Assembly: GCA_019321725.1 (NCBI GenBank)
Contig: CM033110.1
Coordinates: 23,305,210-23,369,209, forward strand
Direction of reading: 5' to 3'
Source of the DNA: Paulownia fortunei
Taxonomy: Eukaryota; Streptophyta; Magnoliopsida; Lamiales; Paulowniaceae
Length of the DNA stretch: 64,000 nt
Part shown: one piece after another, positions 22,444-35,280 of the stretch
Layout: every line of letters begins with the position of its first letter
Numbering within the stretch: the stretch's first letter is position 1
The notes under the pieces: generated by a model
Told to the model about the DNA's origin: nothing
The model's input: the letters and a program-made list of their open reading frames with translations, nothing else
The model's database searches: none
Program-made: the position numbers and the translations under genes

Positions 22444-22684
22444 ATTGCATGCGTTATTTTCATATCATGTCAAACAGTTTTCTTTTTCTGATTCTTTGAT
22501 AAAAATCATGCAATTGTTGTTAAATAGGAGCCAAATTACATGCATTTCATGCTCCCTCACTTGTTAAATGTCTCCCCTTAAAATTTATGCTTGAAGCTGT
22601 TAAAATCACATCATCATTACATCAGGTTTCCCAACGTCAATTCCCCCCTTGCACTTACAGGCAAACACACAAATTTGTCATCCA
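21761..22684. other. Intergenic between P4H and MYB, with composite microsatellite
   Basis: Contains the P4H 3' UTR, then no gene. A (GT)n(GA)n tract at 22384-22440 lies about 245 bp upstream of the MYB ATG. Confidence 0.5.
22384..22440. repeat. Compound microsatellite (GT)14(GA)14
   Basis: Uninterrupted GT dinucleotides switch to GA dinucleotides at about 22413. It lies in the upstream region of the TDF1-like gene. GA tracts can bind BPC/GAGA-type factors; length polymorphism is expected. Confidence 0.97.
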
Positions 22685-24378
22685 ATGGGGAGGCCTCCCT
22701 GTTGCGATAAAGCAAATGTCAAACGAGGCCCCTGGACACCTGAGGAAGATGCAAAAATTCTTGCCTATGTAGCAAGCCATGGAATTGGCAACTGGACCTT
22801 AGTCCCCCAGAAAGCAGGTATGAATTTTTGACATGCATGAGCTCTTGTTTATCGATGCAAAATATGCCTGTTTGCTTTGTTTTATGAGGCTGTGTAGGCC
22901 TTAACAGATGTGGGAAGAGCTGTAGACTAAGATGGACTAATTATCTGCGGCCTGATCTCAAACATGACAATTTTACACCTGAAGAAGAAGAATGCATTCT
23001 AGAACTGCACAAAACCTTTGGTAGCAGGTAGATATACATTTTATTTTGCTCGACTCCTGTTGAGATTACGATGACTTTGGCTTTTTATTTCTCTATTTTT
23101 CCTGTATGTGCCATTTGTTAGAAACCAGGAGATCTGCCACTTAAATTTTGTTCAATGGAAATGAGAATATAATGAAGTTTTAGAACTCTTTAAATCAAAT
23201 TTCCCCCTATTCTTTGGGTTTCATATCATGTGAAAAAATTGTAATTATTCATGCAATTCAATGAAGATATGCTTCGTTTCTGTAGTTTTGATTTTTTATT
23301 CCACTGATATTGATTGCTAGTCTTGATTACTAAGAAAAAGATTTTGAAACGCAAAAGAGGAGTATTATTTGTAAGTAAAAGAACTTATTACAGTTATTAT
23401 CATGAGTATTTCAAGTCCATCGAATTATGGTAATGTTGTCTGAAAGAATATCGAATTGTAATTTGTGTGTAGGCATATGAAGATTAACGACACTGTTTTA
23501 TTAGTCTAAGCCGCATTAATCACTAAATAATAGTCCCATGGTTGTTACGTTGTAGATGGTCTCTAATAGCCCAAAGGCTGCCGGGGAGAACAGACAATGA
23601 TGTCAAGAACTACTGGAACACCAAACTGAAGAAAAAACTAACTAAAATGGGAATTGATCCTGTAACTCACAAGCCCTTCTCTCAGCTTCTCAGTGAATAT
23701 GGAAAAATCAGTGGCTTCCCAAGCACCAGGAACAGAAACCCTTTCCTCCAAAATTCCACAGGCAACGAGTCCATTTGGAAACCAGAAAACAATAGACCAA
23801 AGATTGAGAAATCCCTCAGCTATGATATCTTGAGTAAAAACCATCCAGTGGAAACTGTGACTCAGTTTCAAGTCACCAACCAAGATATTGTTCAACCACA
23901 TTTTTTCAATGAGGCCTCCTCTTCTGATACACTTTCATCTTCAAATGGAGTCATGCATTTTGGCTGCGGACCATCTCACTCGTGTGAGCCCTCTCAGGTT
24001 CAAATAGTGCCTTCTTCTCCCTTTGTGTATAATGAATATATTTTGGGAGATCCCTTCCCCTCCACTGACAACACCGATCAAATGCTAGAAGGCAAATATG
24101 TGGGAATGCTGTCATTGAATAATGACTCTATCCCAGTGCAAGAAGAGGGACTTATACATAACCTTATTACTGGTGAAAAGTGTGGAAATTACTGGGATGG
24201 AGATGAATACAGGGAAACCAGAATATCCTGTCATGAAAATTCCACTGGAGTTGTGGAAAAATGCTCTCTTGTTGTTACTTCATCTGCTGCAGATTCATTT
24301 GTGGAAGCCATCTTGGCACATGACAGCGAAATGCGACTTCAGTTTCCTAACATTTTGGATGAAACTTATGATTACTGA
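22685..24378 (+). CDS. TDF1: R2R3-MYB transcription factor, TDF1/MYB35-like
   Basis: Exons 22685-22817, 22898-23027 and 23556-24378 give 361 residues, with introns at the two positions typical of R2R3-MYBs. It starts [16 protein letters not shown]2 has three tryptophans and [12 protein letters not shown], and R3 has Phe in place of the first Trp (DNFTPEEEE) plus [21 protein letters not shown]. After the MYB domain comes [19 protein letters not shown], shared with MYB35/TDF1 and MYB80. The R2 block [20 protein letters not shown] fits TDF1, not MYB80. TDF1 acts in the nucleus of anther tapetum between DYT1 and MYB80. The C-terminal region is acidic and Ser-rich, a plausible activation domain. 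Expression itself is inferred from the family. Confidence 0.94.
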
Positions 24379-25085
24379 TTTTCTAATGGTGGTGGAGTTG
24401 TCACTGATTTGGAATAATTTTCTTGTAGTTGGAATGGCTGCTCAACTTCAGTGATCAGGTAAACATAGGGTTATATAATGCTGTAGAGCAGGAATTTCTT
24501 TTACTGTGCTGATTTAGGAAAACTGAACAATTGTCGCAATCAACTGATTATTCCACTTTTCTTGTACCAGACTAATATCCCAAATTGTTTTATATATTTA
24601 CAAGATCTATGGGATTGAAGGAATTTTGAAAAAAAAAATTGATAGTAACTAACTACATACAACAAGCGTACACTTTAATAGTAAATAAATTTAAGAGTCC
24701 CTAAGATTACAAGTATTTTCACACAGCATGCAACAAAACCTTTCAAGATAAAAGTGGTTCTCTTCTCTATCTCCACAACAAGAAAAAGGAAACAAAAACA
24801 AATACAACAGTGAAAAGTAATTACTACAGATAAAAAAAAAAGAAAATAGACTTTACCAACCTAAATAATTGCCAAGTCAAGGTAACTAAAGTAATAAACC
24901 AACCACCACCACCACAAAACAGAAAAATAAATAGAAAAAGAAAAAAGAAAAAAAAAAAAAAACACCTTAACTATGTCAAATAACAGTTATGTTAGTTGCA
25001 AGGACAAACATAAAATAAGGAAAATAAAAAACAAAAAAAATCTCAAGAACACAAACTTATACGATTGATCATCAACCTCGTTGCC
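24379..25085. other. Intergenic between MYB and MAPK-substrate-like gene
   Basis: MYB 3' UTR followed by A-rich leader-like sequence (24770-25080), with no other gene seen. Its poly-A/CA-rich character is low complexity. Confidence 0.4.
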
Positions 25086-25379
25086 ATGAGCACATTGCAG
25101 AGATCATCCTACTCATTCCGGAGGCAGGGATCTTCTGGCCGCATATGGGACAACAGGGACAACAGGGTTCAGATCCCAGACATAAGGCCTGCACCAACCC
25201 ATGACAAATCCAGGGAATTCAATTACCACGCCATTTCCAATTCCAATGCCTCCATTGTCAATGCACCTCCCCCTGATTCCATGGTGCTTCCTCCTCCGGG
25301 TTCCAGATCAGAAGCTAAGGTCCAGAGGTACGCTTTCATTTCTGTTTTCGGGTGCTGCGTTGGATCACCTGCCTCTTAG
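25086..25379 (+). CDS. Small MAPK-substrate-like protein (At1g80180/At1g15400-like)
   Basis: An intronless frame of 97 residues begins MSTLQRSSYSFRRQGSSGR and continues IWDN. This closely follows the conserved N-terminus LQRSxxSFRRQGSSGxxWDD of a small plant family annotated as MAPK kinase substrate proteins (At1g80180, At1g15400). The middle is Pro- and Ser-rich with PPPDS and PPPGS, candidate proline-directed sites. The C-terminus is VFGCCVGSPAS, where homologues have a similar FGCC-type element. The frame stays open seven codons upstream to another ATG (25065); the later ATG is preferred because homology starts there. The function is poorly known; members influence stomatal patterning. A possible splice donor at CAGAG|GTACGC could change the last residues. 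Confidence 0.75.
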   Translation: MSTLQRSSYSFRRQGSSGRIWDNRDNRVQIPDIRPAPTHDKSREFNYHAISNSNASIVNAPPPDSMVLPPPGSRSEAKVQRYAFISVFGCCVGSPAS

Positions 25380-25996
25380 AGCCCTCAATTTCACTCTTTT
25401 TCTCAATCCCCTGTTGCATGTAATTATCTTGGCTTTCAATTTTCCAAACATTTTGCCACCAACCAGGCTGTCCTTTTTCACAATGTATGCCTGTGTAGCT
25501 ACGTGGTTCCCTTTTTTTTTTTTTTTTTTTTGTGGTAGGAGGTATGTTTGGCAAGTTGTTGTAGTCTATAGCTTGACATGATTTGAGACGAGTGCGGAAA
25601 ATATTTCGAAAGCAGTTTGTGATTCTGATGTAAGCATGGAGTACCATTTCTTTTAACATTTTTTCAGTTGTGATTCTCTAAATGAAAGAGTACTTGAATT
25701 AGCAAATTAAATACCCATGTAAATGATGAAGGCATAATTCTTTGAAACCAGGAAAAAATGTGTAACTTTATATTAATTTGTTACAATTTCAGTGTAACTG
25801 TACACTCAGATATCAGTGCTGTACAATTGAACAGCAAACCGATATGTTGGAACTCAGCCATTGACAATACAAGAAAAACTTGTCCCAGAAAAGGTTTTAC
25901 CTCTAAGCTACTTAGAGAGAAGGGACAAACATGCTCAATTACAGTACATTAGTTCAAACCCTCGCGGTCTTCAGGCACATGTCGAGTTTTCTTGAC
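25380..25996. other. Intergenic between convergent genes
   Basis: Holds the 3' ends of the plus-strand small protein gene and the minus-strand EDR2_C gene. A T-rich tract at 25510-25531 is present. No further gene. Confidence 0.45.
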
Positions 25997-28981
25997 TCAG
26001 AAGCTAAGTTGGCAATAGTTAGTATAGTCTATTTCCTTCAATCGTAGACAGCATAACATACACTCAGGCAGATCTTCCGCCTTGTTTCCCTGCATCGTGT
26101 TACACCAATAAATATCAAAACTGGAGTTCTGAGTGAAGTTTAGCTCTGATTAGGGCCGATTCTAATATCTACCTGAATTGTCAGGCCGAAGTCAAAGACA
26201 CAGTGCTTGATTCTGTCTTGAAATGTTTCAAAGCCTTTCCGAGCAATGTAACTGAATCTGTGGATATCCAAATCGATCTCTAAGTAGTTTTCTCCCTGCA
26301 AAGATTGCATGATCAACTCTCTTGGTCAAAAAGCAAAGATATATTGTAGCTCAAACCAGACCTCTTATCTAAATTTCAGTTGCAACTATGTTGAAAAAGT
26401 TTTTATTCTCCTGAACTATAAGTAGTCTGAACTCCAACTAAAATATTATTCAAGTAATAAGATATCTTAGAATTAGAGCTGCACTAAAAATGTCAAGGAT
26501 CTAAATTGATATTCTGTAGCACCAAAAGAGTTGCAGAAGAAAGACCATGATGAAATTTGAATAAAGTGTCTTTTTCATATGCTTTAAGAGAGACGTGAAT
26601 CAGAATTAAGAAAAGATATTCGCACCTTCAGCAAAACAGTATACATAGACAAAAACTCTTAAATGATGTACATATTTCTATCACTGCTATAAACTTACAA
26701 AAATGTTAAGCTGCGCTTATTGTTTTAAGCTGCCAGTGAAAGATCTATCCAGGTAACACAGTGATAAAATATACCTTTGTTCATTGATATGTGAAAGTTG
26801 TTATCCAGAAGACATGAACAATTCACTCATAATAGTTGTTATCCCATTTCAAGAGAAGACATGAACATTTCACCCATGATGCAGATAATTAGAGCATATC
26901 AAAAGAATCCAGCCATCCAAAGAAAATTAACAACTTTACCAAGTAAAACTCATGTTGAGGACGTGAAAGAACTGGCTTCTCATTGTAAGCATGCATAAGC
27001 TTCCTCTCAGCTGCACTTAATTGAAGTTCCTCAAAGTTCACCACTCGGCCCAAGATCTTTAATCTTTCCCTGAAGGATGCATTCGTATCTAAAGGAAAAC
27101 TTTTGATCTTCTCTGTTTCATTAGCAATTATCCTCTGTTTAACACAAAGCACGAAAAATTATTCAGAGTTTTTTGCTGCCATATATGAGTTTGCTGGCTC
27201 CCAAAAATGGAGAAGGTTGTCTGCAAGTATAATAATAGTTACAGATACAAACCAATAATTTAAAAATGTCTCCTCCTTACCCCGATATTTTCCCGAAAAT
27301 GAACTGGAAGATCTTCTGAATATTTTTCTGAAAGCTTGAAATAGAAAACAAAACTCGTTCCTGCTCCATCGTATTCGTTTTGGAAGATTGTTGCAGGGTA
27401 AAGTGGAATCTGATACAGTAAAAAGGTAAAAATTAGTTGTCCAAAAAATGTTCTGAAATTCAATTCCTGTGCAGATGTCTCTTATGGAGGCCAACATCAC
27501 TATGTTAACATAGAAAGGAATCAATGCGAGGCCAACCATTCCTGAGCATGTCCGGACTTTGTGATTCTCTTTTAAATAATTATTCCCATTATTTAATCTC
27601 ATCACTCATTCCAAAAAATTAAGTGCAATGAACAATTTAATACTACATAAACTTCGAATTACTATTCTGTGTATTATATCATACTTTGCTAGCAACATTG
27701 TCCTTTTTTCCTTTGATAAATTTGCTAGCAACATTGTTATTTAAAGAGAAACGGGCTAATATACAGACAGATATAGTGAGAGTAGATATACCTGAAGGTT
27801 TACAACAAGAATAGGAGGAACTTCTCCATGTGAATCAACAGCAGGGAGTTCTACAAATCGAGCAATGTGATTGATTTTTCGAGGAGATAAGAAAACGTCC
27901 ACTCCAAAAGGAACGTATGCAGCATAGTTTGGAGCGAATTCTTTCTTTTTATCTCTGCTAAACACATAGGAAGGAATTCAGCATTATGTTTTGGTACATC
28001 AACATAAATAATTAATTGACTTTTGCCAAAAGGTAATAACTGAATGTTGAAAACATATGTCAGAAAATATGAATGCTGTCATTCAGAAGAGAGGACAAAA
28101 CATAATAGCTCTTACCTAGTATAGTTTCGTCCACGGACTTTAAAGGTATTTGGCTCAACCAGTGACCAACATTCTGACATTTTCTTCTCTAATGGGGAAC
28201 ACATAATCTGAGAACCAGCTATTGGTCTTTGTATAATGGGCTTTGCCAATGCTGAGATAGAAAACAAAAATAATCAACAATAATAGAGAAACCCTTTCAA
28301 AGGAAAAAAAAAAAAGCATAAGGCGTATGCTTCAAAGCACAGGAACAATTAAGTCAATTGATAGATCAAAATGCCAACAACTTAATATCTTTCTTGGGTC
28401 AACGGAAGCTGGAAACCAGACATTTCGAAAAAAAATGCAGCGGATATAATATCTCATGATTTATTATAACTTGCTTTTTTAACTTCCTTAACCATGGACA
28501 TATTCTAGTTATCACAACATAGTTTCAAGAGGCAAAAAGCCAAAACACTTACATAAAACTGGATTTTCTTGTCCTTCTCTCCATTTGAACGAAGGAGTAA
28601 GTGATATTCTTTTCCTAGTGCTTGGACCTCCTAGACTTGGCGATTTTCTCTTCCCATCTAAAGACTCGTCACAAGCAAGACAAGGGAGCAAGGCATTTGA
28701 TATAAATCCACAACTGTGCAACGCTCCTGTCTCATTCCTCCTAGCATTTTCGTCCTCACATTGAGCAGAGGATTTCTCCAATGAAGCTGGATTCTTCACC
28801 TCATTTTGAGGATCATCAGAGTTCAGCTGAGAATCAATTCCATTACCACACATCACATTGTTTGAAAACCTTGGAGTGACAACATTGGATAGGGATCCAG
28901 CTTGAGATACATCTGTAAGTGTTCAAGTTATACAATGCATATAAGAGATGTTGTGTTCATAGCAGCAGAAAATATGAGATC

Positions 28982-29013
<32 letters not shown>

Positions 29014-29787
29014 TCCGGAGGAACTCAAATGCTGAAGCACTAACCATCTTGAACGCTGTAAAATTCATCTTCACCGTCAGAATCAATCACTGCATCAGGG
29101 TCAAACCATGACTCACTATTTCCTGTTTAAACCACAGAAATTGACAAAGATTAAATTTACTTAAAAAACAAAAACAAAAACGAGTGCATTGCTTAACCAA
29201 GTCTTGAAAATCATCAAGGTGAAATTCAGGAGAAAAAAACATCAATCTCACAAAAACTCAACCGTGACAACAATCTGAATTTTACCCGAAATAAGCTAAG
29301 ACTATTAGGAACCTGCATTTCAATTCAAAACCACTTAAATCTCTTAGAATCCATCATTTCGCAGCTGCAGAAGAAATGATATGTGATGCAAATACATCGG
29401 AAAACATAAATGTCATCGAATGCTCCCTTTCAGCTGTCCAACCTAGTAATCATTCATCAATAAACAACTACTAAACCTTCTAAAGAACAGTAGCTCCTCT
29501 AACAACCCCAGCAAAAACATTATCAAAATTTCAACACACCCAAAGAAACCCAAATAAGCCTTAAAAAACACAAAACAAAAATACAAATCAGAGCCACAAA
29601 TAGAACCTTGGAATGCAGGATTACTGTAAGAAAGATCCTTTTGACTAGAGGGTTCGACCCGGTTTCTATTATTTGAAGAATGGGCATTTTTCATTCTTCT
29701 TGTTCTCTGCTTCTTGCGTTTCTTCTGCAATTTCAACTTGCCTTTCATTCCCACACATCCTTTGGGCTTTGACCCACATACACCCAT
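25997..29787 (-). CDS. EDR2_C (DUF1336) domain protein, CW14-like
   Basis: Nine exons read in frame on the minus strand: 29787-29607, 29122-29045, 28912-28553, 28251-28116, 27954-27792, 27409-27281, 27134-26940, 26295-26173, 26089-25997, giving 485 residues. The N-terminus [13 protein letters not shown], followed by a Lys/Arg-rich stretch and SNPAFQG, matches the CW14-like branch; Gly2 plus nearby Cys suggest myristoylation and palmitoylation, hence a membrane peripheral protein. The last 240 residues carry the EDR2_C domain: [68 protein letters not shown], and a terminal region ending in YCQLSF. EDR2 itself restrains salicylate-dependent cell death; the role of this branch is not established. 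Exon 5 has a tandem acceptor (see findings). Intron 2 contains (TA)n. Confidence 0.94.
28987..29013. repeat. (TA)n microsatellite in intron 2 of the EDR2_C gene
   Basis: A run of TA dinucleotides lies within the intron between exons 2 and 3. It is not expected to affect coding. Confidence 0.9.
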
Positions 29788-32311
29788 CTTCTCTAATTCA
29801 CAAACAGATTACAAAAATCTGCAGAAATAATTATCAAGAGTTGGAATTGGATTGCCTTGGTGTGTGTGTATATATATAAGGGTAGTTATATGTAATTCCA
29901 GTTCAGAACTCAATAAAAAAGGGTACCAAACAAAAGGTGCCTTGGCTTAACTTCATTGAATTTTTAGTCTTTGTTCAATAAATTACAATTATTGTACGCA
30001 AAAAAATTAGAAAAAAAGGGATCGGAGTATGACGACTTACGACTGGTCAATGAAAACGTAGTAGTTGTTGACTTGTAAAGTTAGCGTACGCACTTTCCTG
30101 GTCGGGTGATCCTTGGCACGTACCAAAATTTGATGGAGTTGGCAATTACAACAAATTTATAGGTTGATTATTATACTTGAAATTGTGTTAGGTTTTGTTT
30201 AACTATTAAATAAATCAAACTTAGCCGATATTAATTGAGTTGAATATTTAGTCGTCTATGTAAATTTATTATTTTTATTTTTTTGAGATGTTATTAAATA
30301 AAGTTTAATTTTTTGAGACAAATGAATTTTTTTTTCTTTATCTTCTTTTTTAAAGTAATTATGTGAGTACTAACTTTCAATAATTAATTTCCAGGATGAA
30401 TATACTAAATATTTTAGGGCCTTTTTTATTTTTATTTTTGTACTTTTTATTACTTAAAATATAAAAAATTATTTATTTTACTATTATCAACAAAAATGCC
30501 ACTCATTCTTATTTTTATACCTATAACCATTAATTTCCGATACAGTGTCCACTAACCTATATAGGACTATACACCAATTTAGTCTAATAAACACCTTAAT
30601 TAATTAACTAATCATCAATTTTGTGTTTGTTTTAACAATATTTGGTATGATAATTCATTAAATTTAGAATAATTTAAATTTATTACTAATTTAATAATAA
30701 TTTATTAAAATAAATTAACTAATAAATTTTTAATCAAATATAATTTAGCCAATCAAATGTAAAGAAAATAATAAAATTTATTAATTATTTACTGTACATT
30801 AAAATATTAATTTTTAATCTAATAAGTCAATATTTTTACGTTATATCCAAACACAATTTTCATTTGCAAAGAAAAATCAATGTAAAAATTAAAAAAATAA
30901 ACATTTGGAAACAATAAAAATAAAAAATAAAAATCAAATCAAATAAGGACTAACTTTTCAACTCTATTTTTTCATATCAAATCAACATAAAACAGAAGAT
31001 CATAATAGATTTTACTAAAAGGAATAGTTGACTTTTCAGGTCTAAAAAATAAACCTCCCATCCATGGGCTACCAACATAAACGCGTGTTTAATAGTTGAT
31101 TTTAGGCAAGAATGCGTCGTCGTTTCGGAACCTGGGAGGTTGGGTTGAAGTAGATACAGTGCCTTCCACGATGTCGTTATAACAGGGACGGGATACGCGT
31201 AGACGACAAAATATTGTGGATATGTGGGCCCACGTCTTATACTACTATCACAACCCAAGCCCATCAAATTACCATTTTCTTGTTTTTTTTTTTTCCAACA
31301 CCACTGCCAACTTAATCATTGATATATCATTAATTCTAATGTGGAAAATAAATAACTGATAAAATGCAAATTGTAACATTCAATGGCCTATGTGTCTTCT
31401 TTATTTCAATGGTTTTTTGTTGGTCCCAAATTATGATTTTACATGTATCATTTTTAAATTTATCTCAAAAGTAATCCCCACTTCAAAATAAATCTCATTT
31501 AGGGTTGTCAATATTTTGTATCTTTATCCGAACTTAATTTGAATTGATTTTATTTTAGAAAGTTTAATTCAAAATACTAACCATTTGGTCATACGACTAA
31601 TATATAAAGTTTGTAGAGATTATCAGTTTATTTGGAAACAAATTTCAAATGTATGTTTAAATATAGAAGTCAACTTGTAAAATTATTAGGTGTTTGATTA
31701 ATATTAAATGAATATTTAGGATAAAAAAATCTGGATTGGACTCAAGAGTTGAGGCCCAATATAAATTTTGATTAGTCGAATTCTTGTTACATTAGTTAGG
31801 TAGGTGAGAAGGATTGATAGGCCGAGCACCGTAACAAGATGCACAATCTAGTCCGGCCTTAACACCCATTTATTTGGGCCATCATAAATGCGAGGGCTTT
31901 GAAGCTCAAGTAAAGATTTGGGCTAAAATATTGGTGTGGAACCCTAAAGTTTCATAAAAAAGATTTGGGCTAAAACTAATTGAAAGGTTTTTGACCTTTT
32001 TCTTTAATTCACACTCATAATCTTGATAACAAGGAACATAAATTTAACTTGAGGCATCACCGATGGATAAAACATAGTGGATTATACGTTGGAACTTTCC
32101 TCATTATTCCAACCCTTTTTGGATCTGACTTCTGAGCAATGGAATTAGTTTTAGCCCATGGTCCATGGCCCAATAAATCATTCATTAACAAGGTCACAAC
32201 CCAAAAGTCCGAAAGGCAAGACAAGCCCAAATCACTTCTAAGTTCTAATGCAAGGCTTCAATAATCTTGCTTAATTATTATCACTCGGCAGCAAGCCTAG
32301 AAGCAGAAAAA
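29788..32311. other. Divergent intergenic region between EDR2_C and RsmD-like genes
   Basis: The left 150 bp are the leader and promoter of the minus-strand gene. The middle (30200-30950) is extremely AT-rich. Around 31075-31200 are two ACGCGT motifs (CGCG boxes bound by CAMTA factors). From 31760 on there are repeated GGGCC/GGGCT motifs and a duplicated AAGATTTGGGCTAAAA (about 31911 and 31964). Site II forms GGCCCA (about 32168) and AGCCCA (about 32224) lie within 150 bp of the RsmD-like ATG. A short upstream frame of 8 codons starts at 32248. Confidence 0.45.
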
Positions 32312-35280
32312 ATGGCGATTCTACCATCTCCGTTTCACATTGCAAGAAGTGATTTGCTTTGCCCCAGTTCGCTTTTCCTCAGTTTTCCCTCCAAGCCCAC
32401 CTGCAGTTCTCGCCATCGTTCATTTGTTATCACCTTCTCTTACAGTAAGTCACTGCAAATCCTATAATTTTCAATTCTTTGTATATTCGTTTCAGTCTCC
32501 TTAAAGAAAGGAAAAAGAAGGCAATTTTTTTTTTTGTCTGTTTTGATTATATATCAGAACCCAAGAACGGAATTGTTGATAATGACAAGAAGAGAGAGTT
32601 TCTTGAACAGTACGGTCTTAATCCCGATGAGTTCTTATCCAAACCCTCTCCAAAGGTCTCTTTCTCCTCATTATTATTTTGTGCGTGTGTATGTGTGATA
32701 AGTGGAGGTGTTTTGAATGGGGAGTTGTGTTTTTCAGTTGTTTACTATTTGAATACAGATAAAGAGGAGAAGGGAGCAGGGGAATACAGGAATGAGAAAC
32801 CATACACCTTTGGAGGAGCCTAAGTCTCCCCGTGAGACTCACAAATTGCTTCAGGTTTGGGATTGTTTTGCAGTTTCAGTCTCCTTTGTTTATTTATTCA
32901 ATCGAATAACCGAGAAAACATGCTTCGTCAGACCAATTATTTTGGAACTGGAATTAGAGAACCAATTATTTTGGAACTGGAATTAGAAATAGTTCCATTA
33001 AAGTTGGGTAAATTTGACTTCTATTTTTAATCTTCGGACTCATTACCACAGAGTTGAGTTTGTAGAACTGAAATTGATGAAAGTCCTATCCTAATTCAAG
33101 ATACAGCTGTCTAATTCAAATTCCAAGGCTCCAAATTCTTGCTACCAAAGGCTATCTAATTATCCAAACACAAGGTAAGAGTTATATTAGATTTACGTAT
33201 GAGAAAAGGGACTTTGATAAGATCTATTTGGATGCACTGGTGGTGCATTTTAGGATCTGGAAACGAATTTGCTTTCGCCATTTTGGGAGGATGGTCTAAT
33301 TTTAAGTTTCCTCAAGTTATTGCTTTCTGCAAGTTGTTTTGCAGTACATGTAAAGAAAAATCCGCTGGATGTCCACTTTTTGTTCGAAGAATATAATTGA
33401 GAAATTTGTTACATTATGAACGTAGATAGATCAAAACACGTTTTATGCAGCTGTGATAATAAAATTAACTCGAGAATGAAAAAGACATAAATTAATCTAG
33501 AAAAGAATTTAATGTTGACCTCAATGGCTATTTAGGTTCTTGGAGGAACAGCTCGGAGGAAAAAGTTGCTCTCACCAAAGGGTATGGATGTGCGGCCTAT
33601 GATGGAAGTTGTAAAGGGAGCAGCTTTTGGGATTTTGCAGGTGAATTCCACTTAGATATTCGAATGCAATTTGACCTATTTGAATTATGAAAGTGTTTCA
33701 CTTATTCTTTATTTCCACTAAAACAAACATCAAGCAAGGAGTAAAAGCATTTAACCTGTTACAAAACAGGCAGCTGGTGGCTGTCCTCAGTCTCTAAGGC
33801 CTGGACGCTGGTTAGACTTGTATAGTGGTACAGGATCCGTCGGTATTGAAGCTATCAGCAGAGGATGCTCTGAGGTGCACTTTTACTAATCAATTTTGTT
33901 TATCTTTTAATTTTTTAAGGCTCAGAATACATCTTGAGTTGATTATTTTACTTTTTGCGGACTCCAGTATACAAAACAATACCATGTGACTTGCGACTAT
34001 TTTCCTATAGTATCTTGATTGGCTTGGTTTTGGAGTTCTTTAGTGTGCTCCTTGCTTGTCTTTCTTGAAATATTTCCTGGCTTTATTTGTGATTATTTTA
34101 GGTGCACTTTGTGGAGATGGATCCTTGGGTTGTCTCGGATGTGCTACGGCCAAATTTGGAGTCAACTGGTTTTCTTGATGTGTCAGTTATACATACTGTC
34201 TGCGTTGAAACCTTCTTGAAAAATGCAGAACGATTTGTAGGTGATTATATTTTTTCTTTGGTGTCTCCTCTATATGATTGAGCGGAGATGTGAAATGATA
34301 TATTCCATGCCAAAGAGAGTATCCCCACACATTATATAAATATTTCATGGAAGAAGTCTTGAACTATATGCATACTGGATATTATTTTTGTGACCCCTTT
34401 CAGTAATGTCCTTTTAGTCGGAGGACTTCTCATGACTAGAAGCTTTTCCAAATATTTTCTTGTTGTACAATGTTTAGTTAGTTACTAGAGGAGGGAGGTG
34501 AAAAGGGTTTGTAAAAGATCTAAATTATAAAAAGAGAACATCTGTGTAAGAATGAGATAAGGCTTTATTGGGTTGAGTTAAGTTTCTGGACTCCTGTTTT
34601 CTCTAGAAATGATCTCCTGTATATCAGTGTAGATCTTTGTGCGCACGCCAATGAAGTATAGTGAGATACCATTTTATAGTTAGCTGTGAACTGGATGACT
34701 AAGAATTCTAATTAACTGCAGACAGATATCTTGTGCTTTTGATTTGCAGTCTACTTTCTGTACTTTTGTACCACTGTCCTTGTGTGGGGTTCTTACATTT
34801 TGGGATCTGATTACTGTAGGTAAAGATGGGGTGTTTGATTATGTCAGTGTTACTCCTCCATATATGCTTGTGGATTACGCTGTACTGATGGATCAGATTT
34901 CAAATTCATCGGTTGTTGGGGAGAATACCTTTATAGTAAGTTGGAATTGAATTTTTTTGCTCGATATTATTTTTTATCTCCTACTCCTTAATATGCTCAT
35001 CTCACTTCTCCAGGTAGTTGAGTATCCTTTGAGAACTGACATGTTGGATTCATATGCATGCTTGGTAAAGGTAATCATATCATGGTGATCAGATATGTTG
35101 TTTTATATATTTCGTGTCAATGTTATATCATAAAAAGCCTCATGTTATATTCTGAGTTCTATGTGAACGGCAAGTTTGTTTGTTTATTAAAAGCAGATAG
35201 CTGATCGGCGATTTGGTAGGACGCATCTAGCAATATATGGACCGAAATGGGCACAAAAGAAGAGTAAGTTGGAGACATGA
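32312..35280 (+). CDS. RsmD-like rRNA guanine-N2 methyltransferase, probably plastid
   Basis: Nine exons in frame: 32312-32444, 32558-32655, 32759-32854, 33536-33640, 33770-33874, 34102-34240, 34820-34935, 35014-35070, 35197-35280, giving 310 residues. The first 45 residues are Ser/Arg-rich without acids, like a plastid transit peptide. The methyltransferase part begins GGTARRKKLLSPKGMDVRPM and continues WLDLYSGTGSVGIEAISRG (SAM motif I), VHFVEMDP (motif II) and VSVTPPY (motif IV). Bacterial RsmD methylates G966 of 16S rRNA at N2; a plastid 16S substrate is inferred from homology and targeting. Motif IV has Thr before PPY where bacterial enzymes have Asp or Asn. Upstream site II elements suit a translation-related gene. 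Confidence 0.92.
32932..32989. repeat. 29-bp tandem duplication in intron 3 of the RsmD-like gene
   Basis: The block beginning ACCAATTATTTTGGAACTGG occurs at 32932 and again at 32961, nearly identical, period 29. It is intronic and likely recent slippage. Confidence 0.9.
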
